Both the position numbers and the translations under genes were made by a program. The notes below the pieces were generated by a model, which was given only the letters and a program-made list of their open reading frames with translations, made no database searches and was not told the origin of the DNA. 64,000 nt of DNA, from contig NZ_LMEP01000001.1 of assembly GCF_001426405.1 (NCBI RefSeq), forward strand, positions 187,241 to 251,240, written 5' to 3'. Below, piece after piece: positions 8,179 to 15,865 of this stretch. The first letter of the stretch is position 1; each line of letters opens with the position of its first letter. The stretch comes from Streptomyces sp. Root1304. GTDB lineage: Bacteria > Actinomycetota > Actinomycetes > Streptomycetales > Streptomycetaceae.

Positions 8179-8760
8179 TCAGGAGAGCTTGAGGGTGGCG
8201 GGTTCGAAAGTGGGGAGCTGGAAGGAGACTTCGGTTGTGGTGGTGGGGGGGGCGGGGAATTGCATGAAGATGTCGATCGAGTCGCCAGCTGACACGACGC
8301 CAAGGCCGGATGTTGTCAGTGGCCGCCCATCTGTGTCACGCAGCACGTAGTACCTCTTCCTCCCCACGGAATCGACAAGTGTTGCGCCTCCCAGCGAGGT
8401 GCCGTGCTTCACAACCTCCGTCTCGTCACCGCTGACTTGGGCCGGGACAGCGCTACCCGACTCCCCTGCGTTGGTCAGCCGACCCTTCACAGTAAGGAAG
8501 CCGCCGGCATCCCGTTCCACTGAACCGATGACAAGTGTCAGGCCCTTGCGGCCCTTGAGAAGAGCCAATGGCTCCGCAGGCGTCTCGGCAGTCTGCCCGC
8601 CGTGCCCTCCTTGGGTCTTCTGCGGAGCAGCCGTAGGAGTAGTTGGCTTGTCTGCCTGCGGCTGCTTGTCCGCCCCACAGCCGACCAGGAAGAGTGCCAC
8701 TGAGGCAACAACGGTGACAGCCGCCATTTTGCGGCGACTCACTGTGTACTCCTTGTTCAT
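8179..8760 (-). CDS. Putative lipoprotein, Tad-locus associated
   Basis: 193-residue predicted lipoprotein. Seen: N-terminus MNKEYTVSRRKM, hydrophobic segment and lipobox LVGC near residue 28, a Thr/Pro/Gln-rich linker and a beta-rich domain (LTLVIGSVERDAGGFLTVKG, VVSAGDSIDIFMQFPAP) that resembles extracellular beta-sandwich modules. The ATG at 8760 is preceded by AAAGGAAGGG with good spacing; an upstream in-frame ATG is less likely. The gene is 9 bp from the OmpA-domain gene and 30 bp from the TadG-like gene, so the three are probably cotranscribed. Codon use is clearly less G/C-biased than its neighbours. Function unknown. Confidence 0.75.
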   Translation of the reverse strand: MNKEYTVSRRKMAAVTVVASVALFLVGCGADKQPQADKPTTPTAAPQKTQGGHGGQTAETPAEPLALLKGRKGLTLVIGSVERDAGGFLTVKGRLTNAGESGSAVPAQVSGDETEVVKHGTSLGGATLVDSVGRKRYYVLRDTDGRPLTTSGLGVVSAGDSIDIFMQFPAPPTTTTEVSFQLPTFEPATLKLS

Positions 8761-8790
8761 GTACGCCCTTCCTTTACTCATCGCCACATG

Positions 8791-9408
8791 TCATTTGGAC
8801 AGCCGGACGGCGAAAAGGTCAGCAGCATCGGGGAGGGTGGGATTCTCCGGGTCAATCTCCCACGCTGCGCCGTCGCACGCGAGTCCCAAGATCGCCCCCT
8901 TACCCTCCTCCGGATCAGCTGTTTCAGTCGGAGGGGGTTCGGGATCCAAGGTGGGCTCCGGCTCTGTAAAAGTACAGAGGGGCTCAATCACAGCTTCAGC
9001 CGACGCCGTTGCATCTCGAGGCTTCTGATCCATGGTGCGGACCGTCACGCTGAAGCCCCTTCTTTCCGAGCCAAGTGACACACAACCGTCACTTGAGAGT
9101 CGGGCCATATTGCGAGCCGCGAACACCGCAGCCTGCTCACAGGGAGAAGGGCCAACATCTGCCTCGCCGTTAAGGAATCCTCTCCATTGACCAGGGTCCA
9201 GGATTACCTCAAGCCAGCCCTCTCGCAGTCGCCCTCGGGCGTCCTGTGCAGCCGCAAGAGCTGCCGCATCGGCAGCGGTTTGCGCGTCACTCCGGGTCGA
9301 TGCAGCCTGCGCCACCAGGAAGTAGGCGAATGCCAGGAACAAGAGCCCCGCCACGACGGCAATGTAGACCGGAAAGGCCTGACCCGAATCTCTGCCCCTA
9401 CGACGCAC
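8791..9408 (-). CDS. TadG-like pilus assembly protein
   Basis: 205-residue protein with a short basic N-terminus followed by DSGQAFPVYIAVVAGLLFLAFAYF, that is, a GQ junction and single membrane span as in TadE/TadG and pseudopilins, though Glu at +5 is absent. After the span come SDAQTAADAAALAAAQDARG, which matches the TadG N-terminal helix, and an acidic Pro-rich region. GTG start overlaps the TAG stop of the Flp pilin gene (TAGTG), implying translational coupling. Codon bias is relaxed, like the following lipoprotein gene. Probable minor component of the pilus or its membrane platform. Confidence 0.8.
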   Translation of the reverse strand: MRRRGRDSGQAFPVYIAVVAGLLFLAFAYFLVAQAASTRSDAQTAADAAALAAAQDARGRLREGWLEVILDPGQWRGFLNGEADVGPSPCEQAAVFAARNMARLSSDGCVSLGSERRGFSVTVRTMDQKPRDATASAEAVIEPLCTFTEPEPTLDPEPPPTETADPEEGKGAILGLACDGAAWEIDPENPTLPDAADLFAVRLSK

Positions 9409-9623
9409 TACTCGCCAGTCAACTCGGCGATCTTCTCCGTGATGGCGGTCTTGATCGACTGCCCGATATCCGTCCCCGTAATGGCCACCACAATCGCCAC
9501 CACCACCACAATGATCCCCAAATACTCCACCGCCGTCTGCCCCCGGTCCCTCCCCCCGGCGGGTGTCCGGGAGGTGAGCCACACTCGGGTTCTTGTCACG
9601 GCCTTCAGCATCGCGTCGTTCAT
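9408..9623 (-). CDS. flp: Flp-type IVb pilin
   Basis: 71-residue prepilin and likely the structural subunit of the Tad pilus. Seen: basic leader, then GGRDRG-QTAVEYLGIIVVVVAIVVAI, where the prepilin peptidase should cleave between Gly and Gln; mature residues 5 and 6 are the Glu-Tyr pair diagnostic of the Flp family. A short amphipathic tail ends KIAELTGE. ATG with GGAGGGG upstream. Placed between TadC and TadG-like genes, so pilin expression is built into the assembly operon. Confidence 0.9.
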   Translation of the reverse strand: MNDAMLKAVTRTRVWLTSRTPAGGRDRGQTAVEYLGIIVVVVAIVVAITGTDIGQSIKTAITEKIAELTGE

Positions 9624-9698
9624 CGTGGTCCCCTCCGCGTTCGGACGCCTGCGTTCGGGCTTCGTGCGCCGACGGGCGGGTCGGCGGACAGGGGCCCG

Positions 9699-9833
9699 TC
9701 ATCGGGTGGGCCTCAGGACGCGGGTCACGGCGATCCCGTCCATCAGCTCCACCCCCCTCACACTCAGTCCGCACTCTGGCACATCGAGTTGCGCGGCCGA
9801 AGCCGTTTCCCCCGAATATGTCACCGCGCTCAC
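9699..9833 (-). CDS. Small ORF (44 residues) translationally coupled to tadC
   Basis: A GTG start overlaps the tadC stop as GTGA, and the reading frame runs 44 codons (MSAVTYSGETASAAQLDV... ending VLRPTR). It fills most of the 206-bp gap before the pilin gene. The peptide has no membrane span and no family I recognise. The 4-nt overlap is the arrangement used by genuine neighbouring genes here, which is the main support. Could also be a chance frame. Confidence 0.4.
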   Translation of the reverse strand: MSAVTYSGETASAAQLDVPECGLSVRGVELMDGIAVTRVLRPTR

Positions 9834-10717
9834 TCCCCCGTCACCGCCCCGAAGTCCGTCCCCGTGCCCAGGAACAGCCCCGCCCCCAGCAGGATCATCG
9901 TCGCCGGGACCATCAGCGTCGTGATCACCATCGTCGCCTTCGGCACCGCCTTCGCCGCCTTGCGCCGCGCGTTCTGCGCGTCCGTCCGGCGCATGTCGTT
10001 GGCGATCTGGATGAGCGTGTCGACGATCGGCGCCCCCAGCTCCTCCCCCTGCTGGAGCGCCGTCACGAACTGGGCCACCTGCTCGGAGTCGTTCCGCCGC
10101 CGCAGCTCGTCGAAGGCCTGACGGCGGCTGACACCCATGTCCATCTGCCGCAACGTGATGCGGAGTTCGTCCGCCCACGGCCCCTCGTACTTCTCCGCCA
10201 CCCGTTCGAGCGCCTGCCGGAACCCGAGCCCGGCCGAGACCACGACGGCGAGGACGTCGAGGAAGTCGGGCAGCGTCCGCTCGATCTGGTCCTTGCGGAT
10301 CCGCACCGCCGACCAGATCCCCACCTCCGTCCAGAACGCCCCGAACGCGAAGAGCAGGACCGCGACCAGGAACGACCCCTTCGACAGCATCAGCAGGCCG
10401 CCCAGCACCCCCAGGAAGCCGTAGACCGCCCGCCGCGCCCCGTACCGGTCGATGGTCAGTCCGCCGGGGTTCCCGGCGAGGTCGATGCGACGGCGCACCG
10501 CGTTGACGCGCTTGGGGCCCATCAGCCGCAGCACCGCCGGCGACCAGCGCATGCCCAGGCGGTCGACCGCCGAGTCGACCGCGCCGGTGCGCGTCGCACC
10601 GACCTCCAGGGCGAGCCTGAGGTCGTCGGGAAGCTTGGCGTCGGCCCGGTAGAGCCGCAGCCCGTAGCCGATGCCCGCGACGGCGAGCCCGGCGAGGAGG
10701 GCGAGGAGGAGGTCCAC
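9830..10717 (-). CDS. tadC: TadC, type II secretion F-domain protein
   Basis: 295-residue inner-membrane platform protein of the Tad pilus. Seen: N-terminal span (residues 3-18), a cytosolic region with MGPKRVNAVRRRIDLAGNPGG, two spans near residues 125-155, then the GspF/T2SSF domain: IERTLPDFLDVLAVVVSAGLGFRQALERVAEKY and a conserved ELRRRNDSEQVAQFVTALQQGEELG block, ending in a final pair of hydrophobic helices. Spaced 10 bp from tadB. The N-terminal part probably corresponds to DUF5936, which accompanies TadC in streptomycetes (from memory). Confidence 0.87.
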   Translation of the reverse strand: MDLLLALLAGLAVAGIGYGLRLYRADAKLPDDLRLALEVGATRTGAVDSAVDRLGMRWSPAVLRLMGPKRVNAVRRRIDLAGNPGGLTIDRYGARRAVYGFLGVLGGLLMLSKGSFLVAVLLFAFGAFWTEVGIWSAVRIRKDQIERTLPDFLDVLAVVVSAGLGFRQALERVAEKYEGPWADELRITLRQMDMGVSRRQAFDELRRRNDSEQVAQFVTALQQGEELGAPIVDTLIQIANDMRRTDAQNARRKAAKAVPKATMVITTLMVPATMILLGAGLFLGTGTDFGAVTGE

Positions 10718-10727
10718 GGCGCGGCCC

Positions 10728-11669
10728 CTATACGTCGATCTTCGAGAAGCGGCGGATGGCGACGAAGCCCACCCCGTACAACGCGAACGCCGCGATCACG
10801 GCGAACTGCCCGATGCCCGAACCGGTCATCCGGTCCAGCGCCCCGGGCTGCATGTTGTCGATGAGGAGGAGGGAGCCGACGCCGATCACGGGGACGGAGT
10901 ACGCGGTCATGCTCACCTGCGACAGCTGGGTGCGGACCTCGCGCCGGGTCTCCTTGCGTTCCTCCAGGGTCTCGGTGAGGTTCCGCAGGGAGGAGACGAC
11001 GGTGCCGCCGGCCCGGTTGGCGAGCACCAGGGTGGTGACGAGGACGACGAGTTCGCGGGAGGGAAGGCGTTCGGCCAGCTCCCCGAGGGCGTCGTCGAGG
11101 GACGTGCCGACGGCCAGCTGCTGGGCGACCTTCTCCAGCTCGTCCCCCGCCGGCGCCTCCAGTTCGTCGGCGGCCAGGCTGAGCGCCATCCGCAGGGCGA
11201 GCCCCGCCTGGGTGGCGTTGGCCAGGATGCGGGACAGCTCCGGCAGCTGGTTGATGAACTTCTCGATCCGCTTCTGCCGCTGCCAGTTGAGGAAGCCCAT
11301 CGCCACCCACACACCGAGCAACCCGCAGATCGGGCCGAAGAACGGCGACAGTGCCGCCTGACCCACCACCCACAGCACCGCCACCGTCGCCGCGAGCGCC
11401 ACCGTGAACTCACCGGGCGTCACGTCCAGACCGGTGGCCGCGATCCGCAGTTCCAGCTTCCGGCCGAGGGCCGTCCGCCGGACCCGCCGGTCGACCCCCC
11501 GGAAGCGCCGCCGCCGGCGGCCGGTGGCCTCGGGGACGCCGGAGTCGTCCAGGCGGGCCACGAGCGCCGCGTGCCGGCGGGCCCCGCTCGCGTACGACTG
11601 CACGCCGACGACGCCGAGTACGGCGGCGAGCAGCGTCACGCCCACCGTCAGCCAGAAGGGGTCCGTCAT
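10728..11669 (-). CDS. tadB: TadB, type II secretion F-domain protein
   Basis: 313-residue membrane platform protein pairing with TadC. Seen: hydrophobic N-terminal span (PFWLTVGVTLLAAVLGVVGV), basic cytosolic stretch, two spans around residues 90-128, the T2SSF domain with KFINQLPELSRILANATQAGLALRMALSLAADEL and the LVLANRAGGTVVSSLRNL block, then two C-terminal spans. Start is ATG 11669 within TGATG, overlapping the cpaF stop; a GTG one codon upstream is possible. Recruits the CpaF ATPase to the pilus base by family analogy. Confidence 0.9.
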   Translation of the reverse strand: MTDPFWLTVGVTLLAAVLGVVGVQSYASGARRHAALVARLDDSGVPEATGRRRRRFRGVDRRVRRTALGRKLELRIAATGLDVTPGEFTVALAATVAVLWVVGQAALSPFFGPICGLLGVWVAMGFLNWQRQKRIEKFINQLPELSRILANATQAGLALRMALSLAADELEAPAGDELEKVAQQLAVGTSLDDALGELAERLPSRELVVLVTTLVLANRAGGTVVSSLRNLTETLEERKETRREVRTQLSQVSMTAYSVPVIGVGSLLLIDNMQPGALDRMTGSGIGQFAVIAAFALYGVGFVAIRRFSKIDV

Positions 11670-13015
11670 CACTCGGCCTCTCGGGTGGTCAGATACGCGT
11701 CGTCCGCCGCCACGCCGAAGGCCTGCGGGATGGGCTGGCCCGCCAGGTAGAGGCGTTCGGCGACCCGCCGGGGCAGCGGGTGGTAGGTGAACTGTCCGTA
11801 CACCCGCCCGTCGGCGGCGAGCGGCTGTGCCTGGAAGCGGCAGACCGTGGCGAGCAGGAAGCGTTCCCGCCCGTGCGAGGCGAGGACGGAGATCTCGGTG
11901 ATCCGGCGGGTGCCGTCGGGGTGCCGGGTGAGTTGCACGAGGACGTCGACGGCGCTGTTGATCTGGTCGCGCAGCGCCTCGAACGGGACCTTGACCTCCG
12001 ACATGGAGGCCAGGGTCTGGAGGCGCATCAGGGCGTCCTCGGCGGAGTTGGCATGGACGGTGGCGAGCGAGCCGTCGTGGCCGGTCGACATGGCCTGGAG
12101 CATGTCGAGGGTCTCGCCGCCGCGGACCTCACCCACGATGATCCGGTCGGGGCGCATACGCAGGGAGTTGCGGACGAGGTCGCGGATGGAGATGGCGCCC
12201 CGGCCCTCGATGTTCGGCGGGCGCGCCTCCAGGCGGATCACGTGGGACTGCTGGAGCTGGAGTTCGGCCGAGTCCTCGATGGTGATGATGCGTTCGCCGT
12301 CGGGGACGAGGCCGGAGAGGGCGTTGAGGAGGGTGGTCTTGCCGGTGCCGGTGGCGCCGGAGACGATCAGGTTGAACTTGGCCTGCACCAGCCCGGAGAG
12401 CAGCAGCAGCATCTGCTCGTCGAGGGAGCCGAGGCCGATCATCTCGTGCAGCGTGTACGCGCGGGGGAAGCGGCGGATGGTGAGGGTGGCCCCGGTGAGG
12501 GAGAGCGGCGGGATGATGACGTTGACGCGCTCGCCGGAGGGGAGGCGGGCGTCGACCATCGGGTTCGACTCGTCGACGCGCCGGTTGACCGTGGACACGA
12601 TCCGCTCGATGGTCTGCATCAGCTGGTCGTGGGAGGCGAAGCGGAGCGGCAGGAGTTCGACGCGGCCGTTGCGCTCGATGAAGATCTGGTCGGGGCCGTT
12701 GACCATGATCTCGGTGATCGAGGCGTCTTCGAGGAGCGGTTCGAGTACGCCGAGCCCCAGCGCCTCGTCGACGACGCGGCGGATCAGCTGGGAGCGCTCG
12801 GCGGTGGAGAGGACCGGGCCCTCGCGGCTGATGATGTGGCCGAGGACGCGCTCCAGGCGGGCGCGCCGTTCGGCGGCCGCGAGCGCGGACATCTCGGTGA
12901 GGTCGATCTCCTCCAGGAGCTTGGCGCGGAAGGAGGCGACGAGGTGGCTGTCCTCCCGGGCGGCGGCGTTGCCACTGTGCTCCTCGGGGGCGTTGATCCG
13001 GGCGCGCAGGCTCAT
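11669..13015 (-). CDS. cpaF: CpaF/TadA-type pilus assembly ATPase
   Basis: 448-residue hexameric secretion ATPase that powers Flp pilus assembly. Seen: N-terminal helical domain, then the ITEIMVNGPDQIFIERNGR region, Walker A SGATGTGKTTLLNAL (about residue 220), an Asp-box segment EDSAELQL, Walker B region RPDRIIVGEVRGGETLDML and the His-box STGHDGSLATVHANS. ATG 13015 has AGGAGG seven bases upstream and overlaps the stop of the preceding TadE-like gene as ATGA. All catalytic elements are intact. Confidence 0.96.
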   Translation of the reverse strand: MSLRARINAPEEHSGNAAAREDSHLVASFRAKLLEEIDLTEMSALAAAERRARLERVLGHIISREGPVLSTAERSQLIRRVVDEALGLGVLEPLLEDASITEIMVNGPDQIFIERNGRVELLPLRFASHDQLMQTIERIVSTVNRRVDESNPMVDARLPSGERVNVIIPPLSLTGATLTIRRFPRAYTLHEMIGLGSLDEQMLLLLSGLVQAKFNLIVSGATGTGKTTLLNALSGLVPDGERIITIEDSAELQLQQSHVIRLEARPPNIEGRGAISIRDLVRNSLRMRPDRIIVGEVRGGETLDMLQAMSTGHDGSLATVHANSAEDALMRLQTLASMSEVKVPFEALRDQINSAVDVLVQLTRHPDGTRRITEISVLASHGRERFLLATVCRFQAQPLAADGRVYGQFTYHPLPRRVAERLYLAGQPIPQAFGVAADDAYLTTREAE

Positions 13016-13425
13016 GGCAGGTCCTCCTGAGGCGTCTCGGGCATCGGCATGGTGGCGGTCTTCGTGACGGCGCCGAAGCCGTCCCAGAAGGGCACGACGG
13101 AGGGGATGGTGACACTGACGGTGTAGACGGCCTCTCCGTCTCCCCCACCGGCGCTGACGGTGGAGCGCTCCGCGACCCATCCGCTGACAGCCGCGCGGGC
13201 GGCCGCCTCGGGGCTCGTCGCCTCCTCGTCGTCGCCGGCCGCGCGGGCGGCGGCGCGGGCCGCCGTGCCCGCCTGCTGGGCGGCGTACGCGGCGATGCCG
13301 AGCTGGAGGCCCGCGAGCCCGACGAGCAGCAGGATCGGAAGGAACCCGAGGTACTCGATGGCGGCCTGGCCCCGGTCGCGAAGCGTCTTGGCCCGGCCCC
13401 CACGCCCCCGCATCGCCCCCCTCAC
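13012..13425 (-). CDS. TadE-like pseudopilin (second)
   Basis: 137-residue protein with a basic N-terminus and the junction DRG-QAAIEYLGFLPILLLVGLAGLQLG, which carries the GQxxxEY pattern of prepilin-peptidase substrates, followed by an Ala-rich helix (YAAQQAGTAARAAARAA) and a beta-rich extracellular region. GTG 13425 overlaps the preceding stop (GTGA) behind GGGAGGAG; an ATG at 13413 would shorten it by four residues. Predicted minor pseudopilin priming Tad pilus assembly. Confidence 0.82.
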   Translation of the reverse strand: MRGAMRGRGGRAKTLRDRGQAAIEYLGFLPILLLVGLAGLQLGIAAYAAQQAGTAARAAARAAGDDEEATSPEAAARAAVSGWVAERSTVSAGGGDGEAVYTVSVTIPSVVPFWDGFGAVTKTATMPMPETPQEDLP

Positions 13426-13784
13426 CGCTCCTCCCCCTCGTACACCGCGCCCGCCTTCCCCCGTACCGTGAACAGCCCGCCCACTCCCGGGACCAGGACC
13501 GGGACCCTGATCGCCACGACCGCGTTCGCCATGCCGCCGTCCACCGAGCAGCTCGGGCTCGCGCCCGCCGCCCAGGCGCCGTCGAGGTGTCGCAGGGCGG
13601 CCTCGCTCCAGTCGTCGTCCACCGCGCACGCCCGCGCCGCCTCGTCCGCCGCGTTCCCCGCGAGGGTGTACGTGTAGCCGACCAGGACGACCTGCCAGAG
13701 CAGGGCGAGGGTGAGCAGGATCAGCGGCACCATGCCGAGGAACTCGACCGCCACCTGCCCCCTGTCGTCCCGGTCGGTACGCAT
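13422..13784 (-). CDS. TadE-like pseudopilin (first)
   Basis: 120-residue protein beginning MRTDRDDRG-QVAVEFLGMVPLILLTLALLWQ, again with a Gly-Gln junction and Glu at +5, one membrane span, then LAGNAADEAARACAVDD and an extracellular domain with two Cys (Cys in ARACAV and in PSCSVDG) able to form a disulfide. Length and layout fit TadE. It is four bases from tadZ upstream and overlaps the second TadE-like gene downstream. Confidence 0.84.
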   Translation of the reverse strand: MRTDRDDRGQVAVEFLGMVPLILLTLALLWQVVLVGYTYTLAGNAADEAARACAVDDDWSEAALRHLDGAWAAGASPSCSVDGGMANAVVAIRVPVLVPGVGGLFTVRGKAGAVYEGEER

Positions 13785-13787
13785 CGG

Positions 13788-15050
13788 TCAGCGGCCTCCC
13801 GTGCGGCGGCGGAGGCCCAGCGAGCCGCGGTCGCCCGCGCGGGCGAGCTGCTTGCCGGGCTGGGCCGCCGTCTGGGCGGGGGCGCCGACCAGGCCGAGTT
13901 CGCCCGCGAGGGCCCAGATCGCCTGCTTGACCGTCGACTTGGCGTCGAGTTCGTGCAGCTTGCCCGCGTCGACGACGGCCTGGAGTTCCTTGAAGTTCGC
14001 GGGGACGGCGACGCCCGCGACCCGGGTGCCGGTGATCTTCTGGACGAGGGGCGGCTGGATCTCGGTGGAGCGGTGGTGGCGGTTGACGAGGGTCACCGTC
14101 TCCTCCGCCTTGCGGACCTGGAGCCGTTCCCACATGCGTACGGTCCGCTTGGCGGCGCGGACGGAGACGACGTCGGGGGTGGCGACGAGGAGCGCGGTGT
14201 CGGCCATCTCGATGGCGGCGGCGTTGGCGCTGTTGAGCTGGGAGCCGCAGTCGACGACGACGACCTCGTGGCGGCCGCGCAGGGCGCTGACGACCTGGCG
14301 GGCGGCGCGGTCGGAGACCTCCTCGCCGCGCTCGCCCTCGGCGGGGGCGAGGAGCAGGGAGAGCCCGGTCTCGTGGACGTAGACGGCGTCCTGGAGGACG
14401 CGGGGCGAGATGTCGGTGATGGCGGCGAGGTCGGCGACCGAACGGCGGAACTGGACGTCGAGGTAGGAGGCGATGTCGCCGCTCTGGAGGTCCATGTCGA
14501 CGAGGGCGACGGTCCGTCCGGAGGCGCGGGCGGCGAGGGCGAGGTGGACGGCGGTGACGGTGGCGCCGACGCCACCCTTGGCGCCGCTGACGGTGACGAC
14601 GGTGCCGCCGGGGCCGCTGATCTGCTCGGCGCCCGCGCCGAGGTGGCGGCGGACGCCGAGCGACCACTGCGCGGCGGCCTGGACGCGGCTGGCGAGTTCC
14701 TCGTAGCCCAGCGGGAGGGTGACGAGACCGCGCGCGCCGGAGTCCATGGCGGCGGAGAAGAGGACGGGGCTGGCGTCGGCGGTGATGAGGACGACGCCGA
14801 CGGCGGGGAAGCGGAGGGCGACCTCGCGGACGAGTTCGAGGGCGGGGACGGGCCCGATCCGCTCGTGGACGAGGACGACCTCGGGCAGCTCGTCGAGGGA
14901 GGCGGCGGCGAGCCGCGCGAGGGTGTCGACGAGCTGGGTCGAATCGGTGACCGGCGGGGCGGGCTCGGCATCGGGAAGCTGCCCGATGAGGGTACTGACG
15001 GACCGGGCCGCGTCGGGGTCACCGACGGCCGGCAGGATCCTGGTGGTCAT
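13788..15050 (-). CDS. TadZ/CpaE-like ATPase, pilus localization factor
   Basis: 420-residue protein with an N-terminal receiver-like domain (about 1-130; VVLVHERIGPVPALELV) and a ParA/MinD-type ATPase domain. Seen: deviant Walker A VVTVSGAKGGVGATVTAVHLA, switch region LVDMDLQSGDIASYLD and VVVDCGSQLN. TadZ/CpaE proteins place the pilus machine at a defined cell site. A basic, Arg-rich tail (residues 395-420) follows. ATG 15050 lies seven bases after the CpaB-like stop, consistent with one operon. Confidence 0.9.
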   Translation of the reverse strand: MTTRILPAVGDPDAARSVSTLIGQLPDAEPAPPVTDSTQLVDTLARLAAASLDELPEVVLVHERIGPVPALELVREVALRFPAVGVVLITADASPVLFSAAMDSGARGLVTLPLGYEELASRVQAAAQWSLGVRRHLGAGAEQISGPGGTVVTVSGAKGGVGATVTAVHLALAARASGRTVALVDMDLQSGDIASYLDVQFRRSVADLAAITDISPRVLQDAVYVHETGLSLLLAPAEGERGEEVSDRAARQVVSALRGRHEVVVVDCGSQLNSANAAAIEMADTALLVATPDVVSVRAAKRTVRMWERLQVRKAEETVTLVNRHHRSTEIQPPLVQKITGTRVAGVAVPANFKELQAVVDAGKLHELDAKSTVKQAIWALAGELGLVGAPAQTAAQPGKQLARAGDRGSLGLRRRTGGR

Positions 15051-15057
15051 ACCGGCC

Positions 15058-15765
15058 TCACTTGTCCTTTTCGAGCGTGTAGGTGCGGTCGCGCTGGTCG
15101 GCAGGGGCGCCGCCGGTGGTGGGGGCGACCAGGGCGAGGCGTACGTGCTCGGCGAAGGACTCGGCGTACGCGACGCGCTGGGCGTCGAGGGTGGAGAGGG
15201 CGAAGGAGATGGGCACGGCCTCGTTGGTGCGTCCGGCGCGGCCCGCGCTGTCGCCGATCGGGGTGAGCTTGCCGACGTCGAGGACGCGGGCGCCGGCGAC
15301 GATCATCCGGGACTGGGCGGCCTCGCCCTTCTTGTCGCCGGAGAAGGTGGCGTAGATGTTGACGGTGGCGCCCGCGTTGATCTTTCCCGCGACGCCGGTG
15401 GCGGCGTCGATCATGATGGCGATCTCCTGCTGGCCCGGCTGGAGCGCGGGGCGTTCGACGATCATGTCGGTCTGGAGGAGGGAGCCGGCCTTCAGTTCGG
15501 TGACGGCGATCTTGCCCTCGATCTGGCGGAGATCGGTGACGGCGGTGGCGGAGAGCCAGCGCTTGGGCATGGAGATCTTCTCGAACTGGTTGGGCCTCAG
15601 GGCGGCGTACGGGTCCACGTCGCTCTTGATCCGGTACGCGGTGGTCTCCGGCCCGACCTTGGAGTTCACGTCGCTGATGACGGCGAGCACACCGGCGAAC
15701 GCGCCGAGGGCGCACAGGACGGACAGCAGCAGCAGGATGACGCCGCGGCGCTGGCGGGAGTTCAT
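15058..15765 (-). CDS. CpaB/RcpC-type Flp pilus assembly protein
   Basis: 235-residue protein anchored by one N-terminal span (VILLLLSVLCALGAFAGVLAVI). Seen: the SAF-like region that follows (KRWLSATAVTDLRQIEGKIAVTELKAGSLLQTDMI) and the RcpC beta domain (QEIAIMIDAATGVAGKINAGATVNIYATF). Proteins of this family form a periplasmic or extracytoplasmic collar around the pilus. ATG preceded by CGAGGT. Downstream gene tadZ follows at once. Confidence 0.87.
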   Translation of the reverse strand: MNSRQRRGVILLLLSVLCALGAFAGVLAVISDVNSKVGPETTAYRIKSDVDPYAALRPNQFEKISMPKRWLSATAVTDLRQIEGKIAVTELKAGSLLQTDMIVERPALQPGQQEIAIMIDAATGVAGKINAGATVNIYATFSGDKKGEAAQSRMIVAGARVLDVGKLTPIGDSAGRAGRTNEAVPISFALSTLDAQRVAYAESFAEHVRLALVAPTTGGAPADQRDRTYTLEKDK

Positions 15766-15865
15766 GGCCGTACTACCTCGATCGGAGACGTGGGTCCGGA
15801 CGGACGGGGTTGGGGATCGCGAAGCCGGGGACTCCGGCGGCACGTGGTGCCGTTCATGACGCCGT

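Noticed and set aside
13587..15266. 559-residue plus-strand frame across tadZ and cpaB
   Set aside because: Asp/Gly-rich shadow of the minus-strand Tad genes, which carry diagnostic Walker and SAF motifs.
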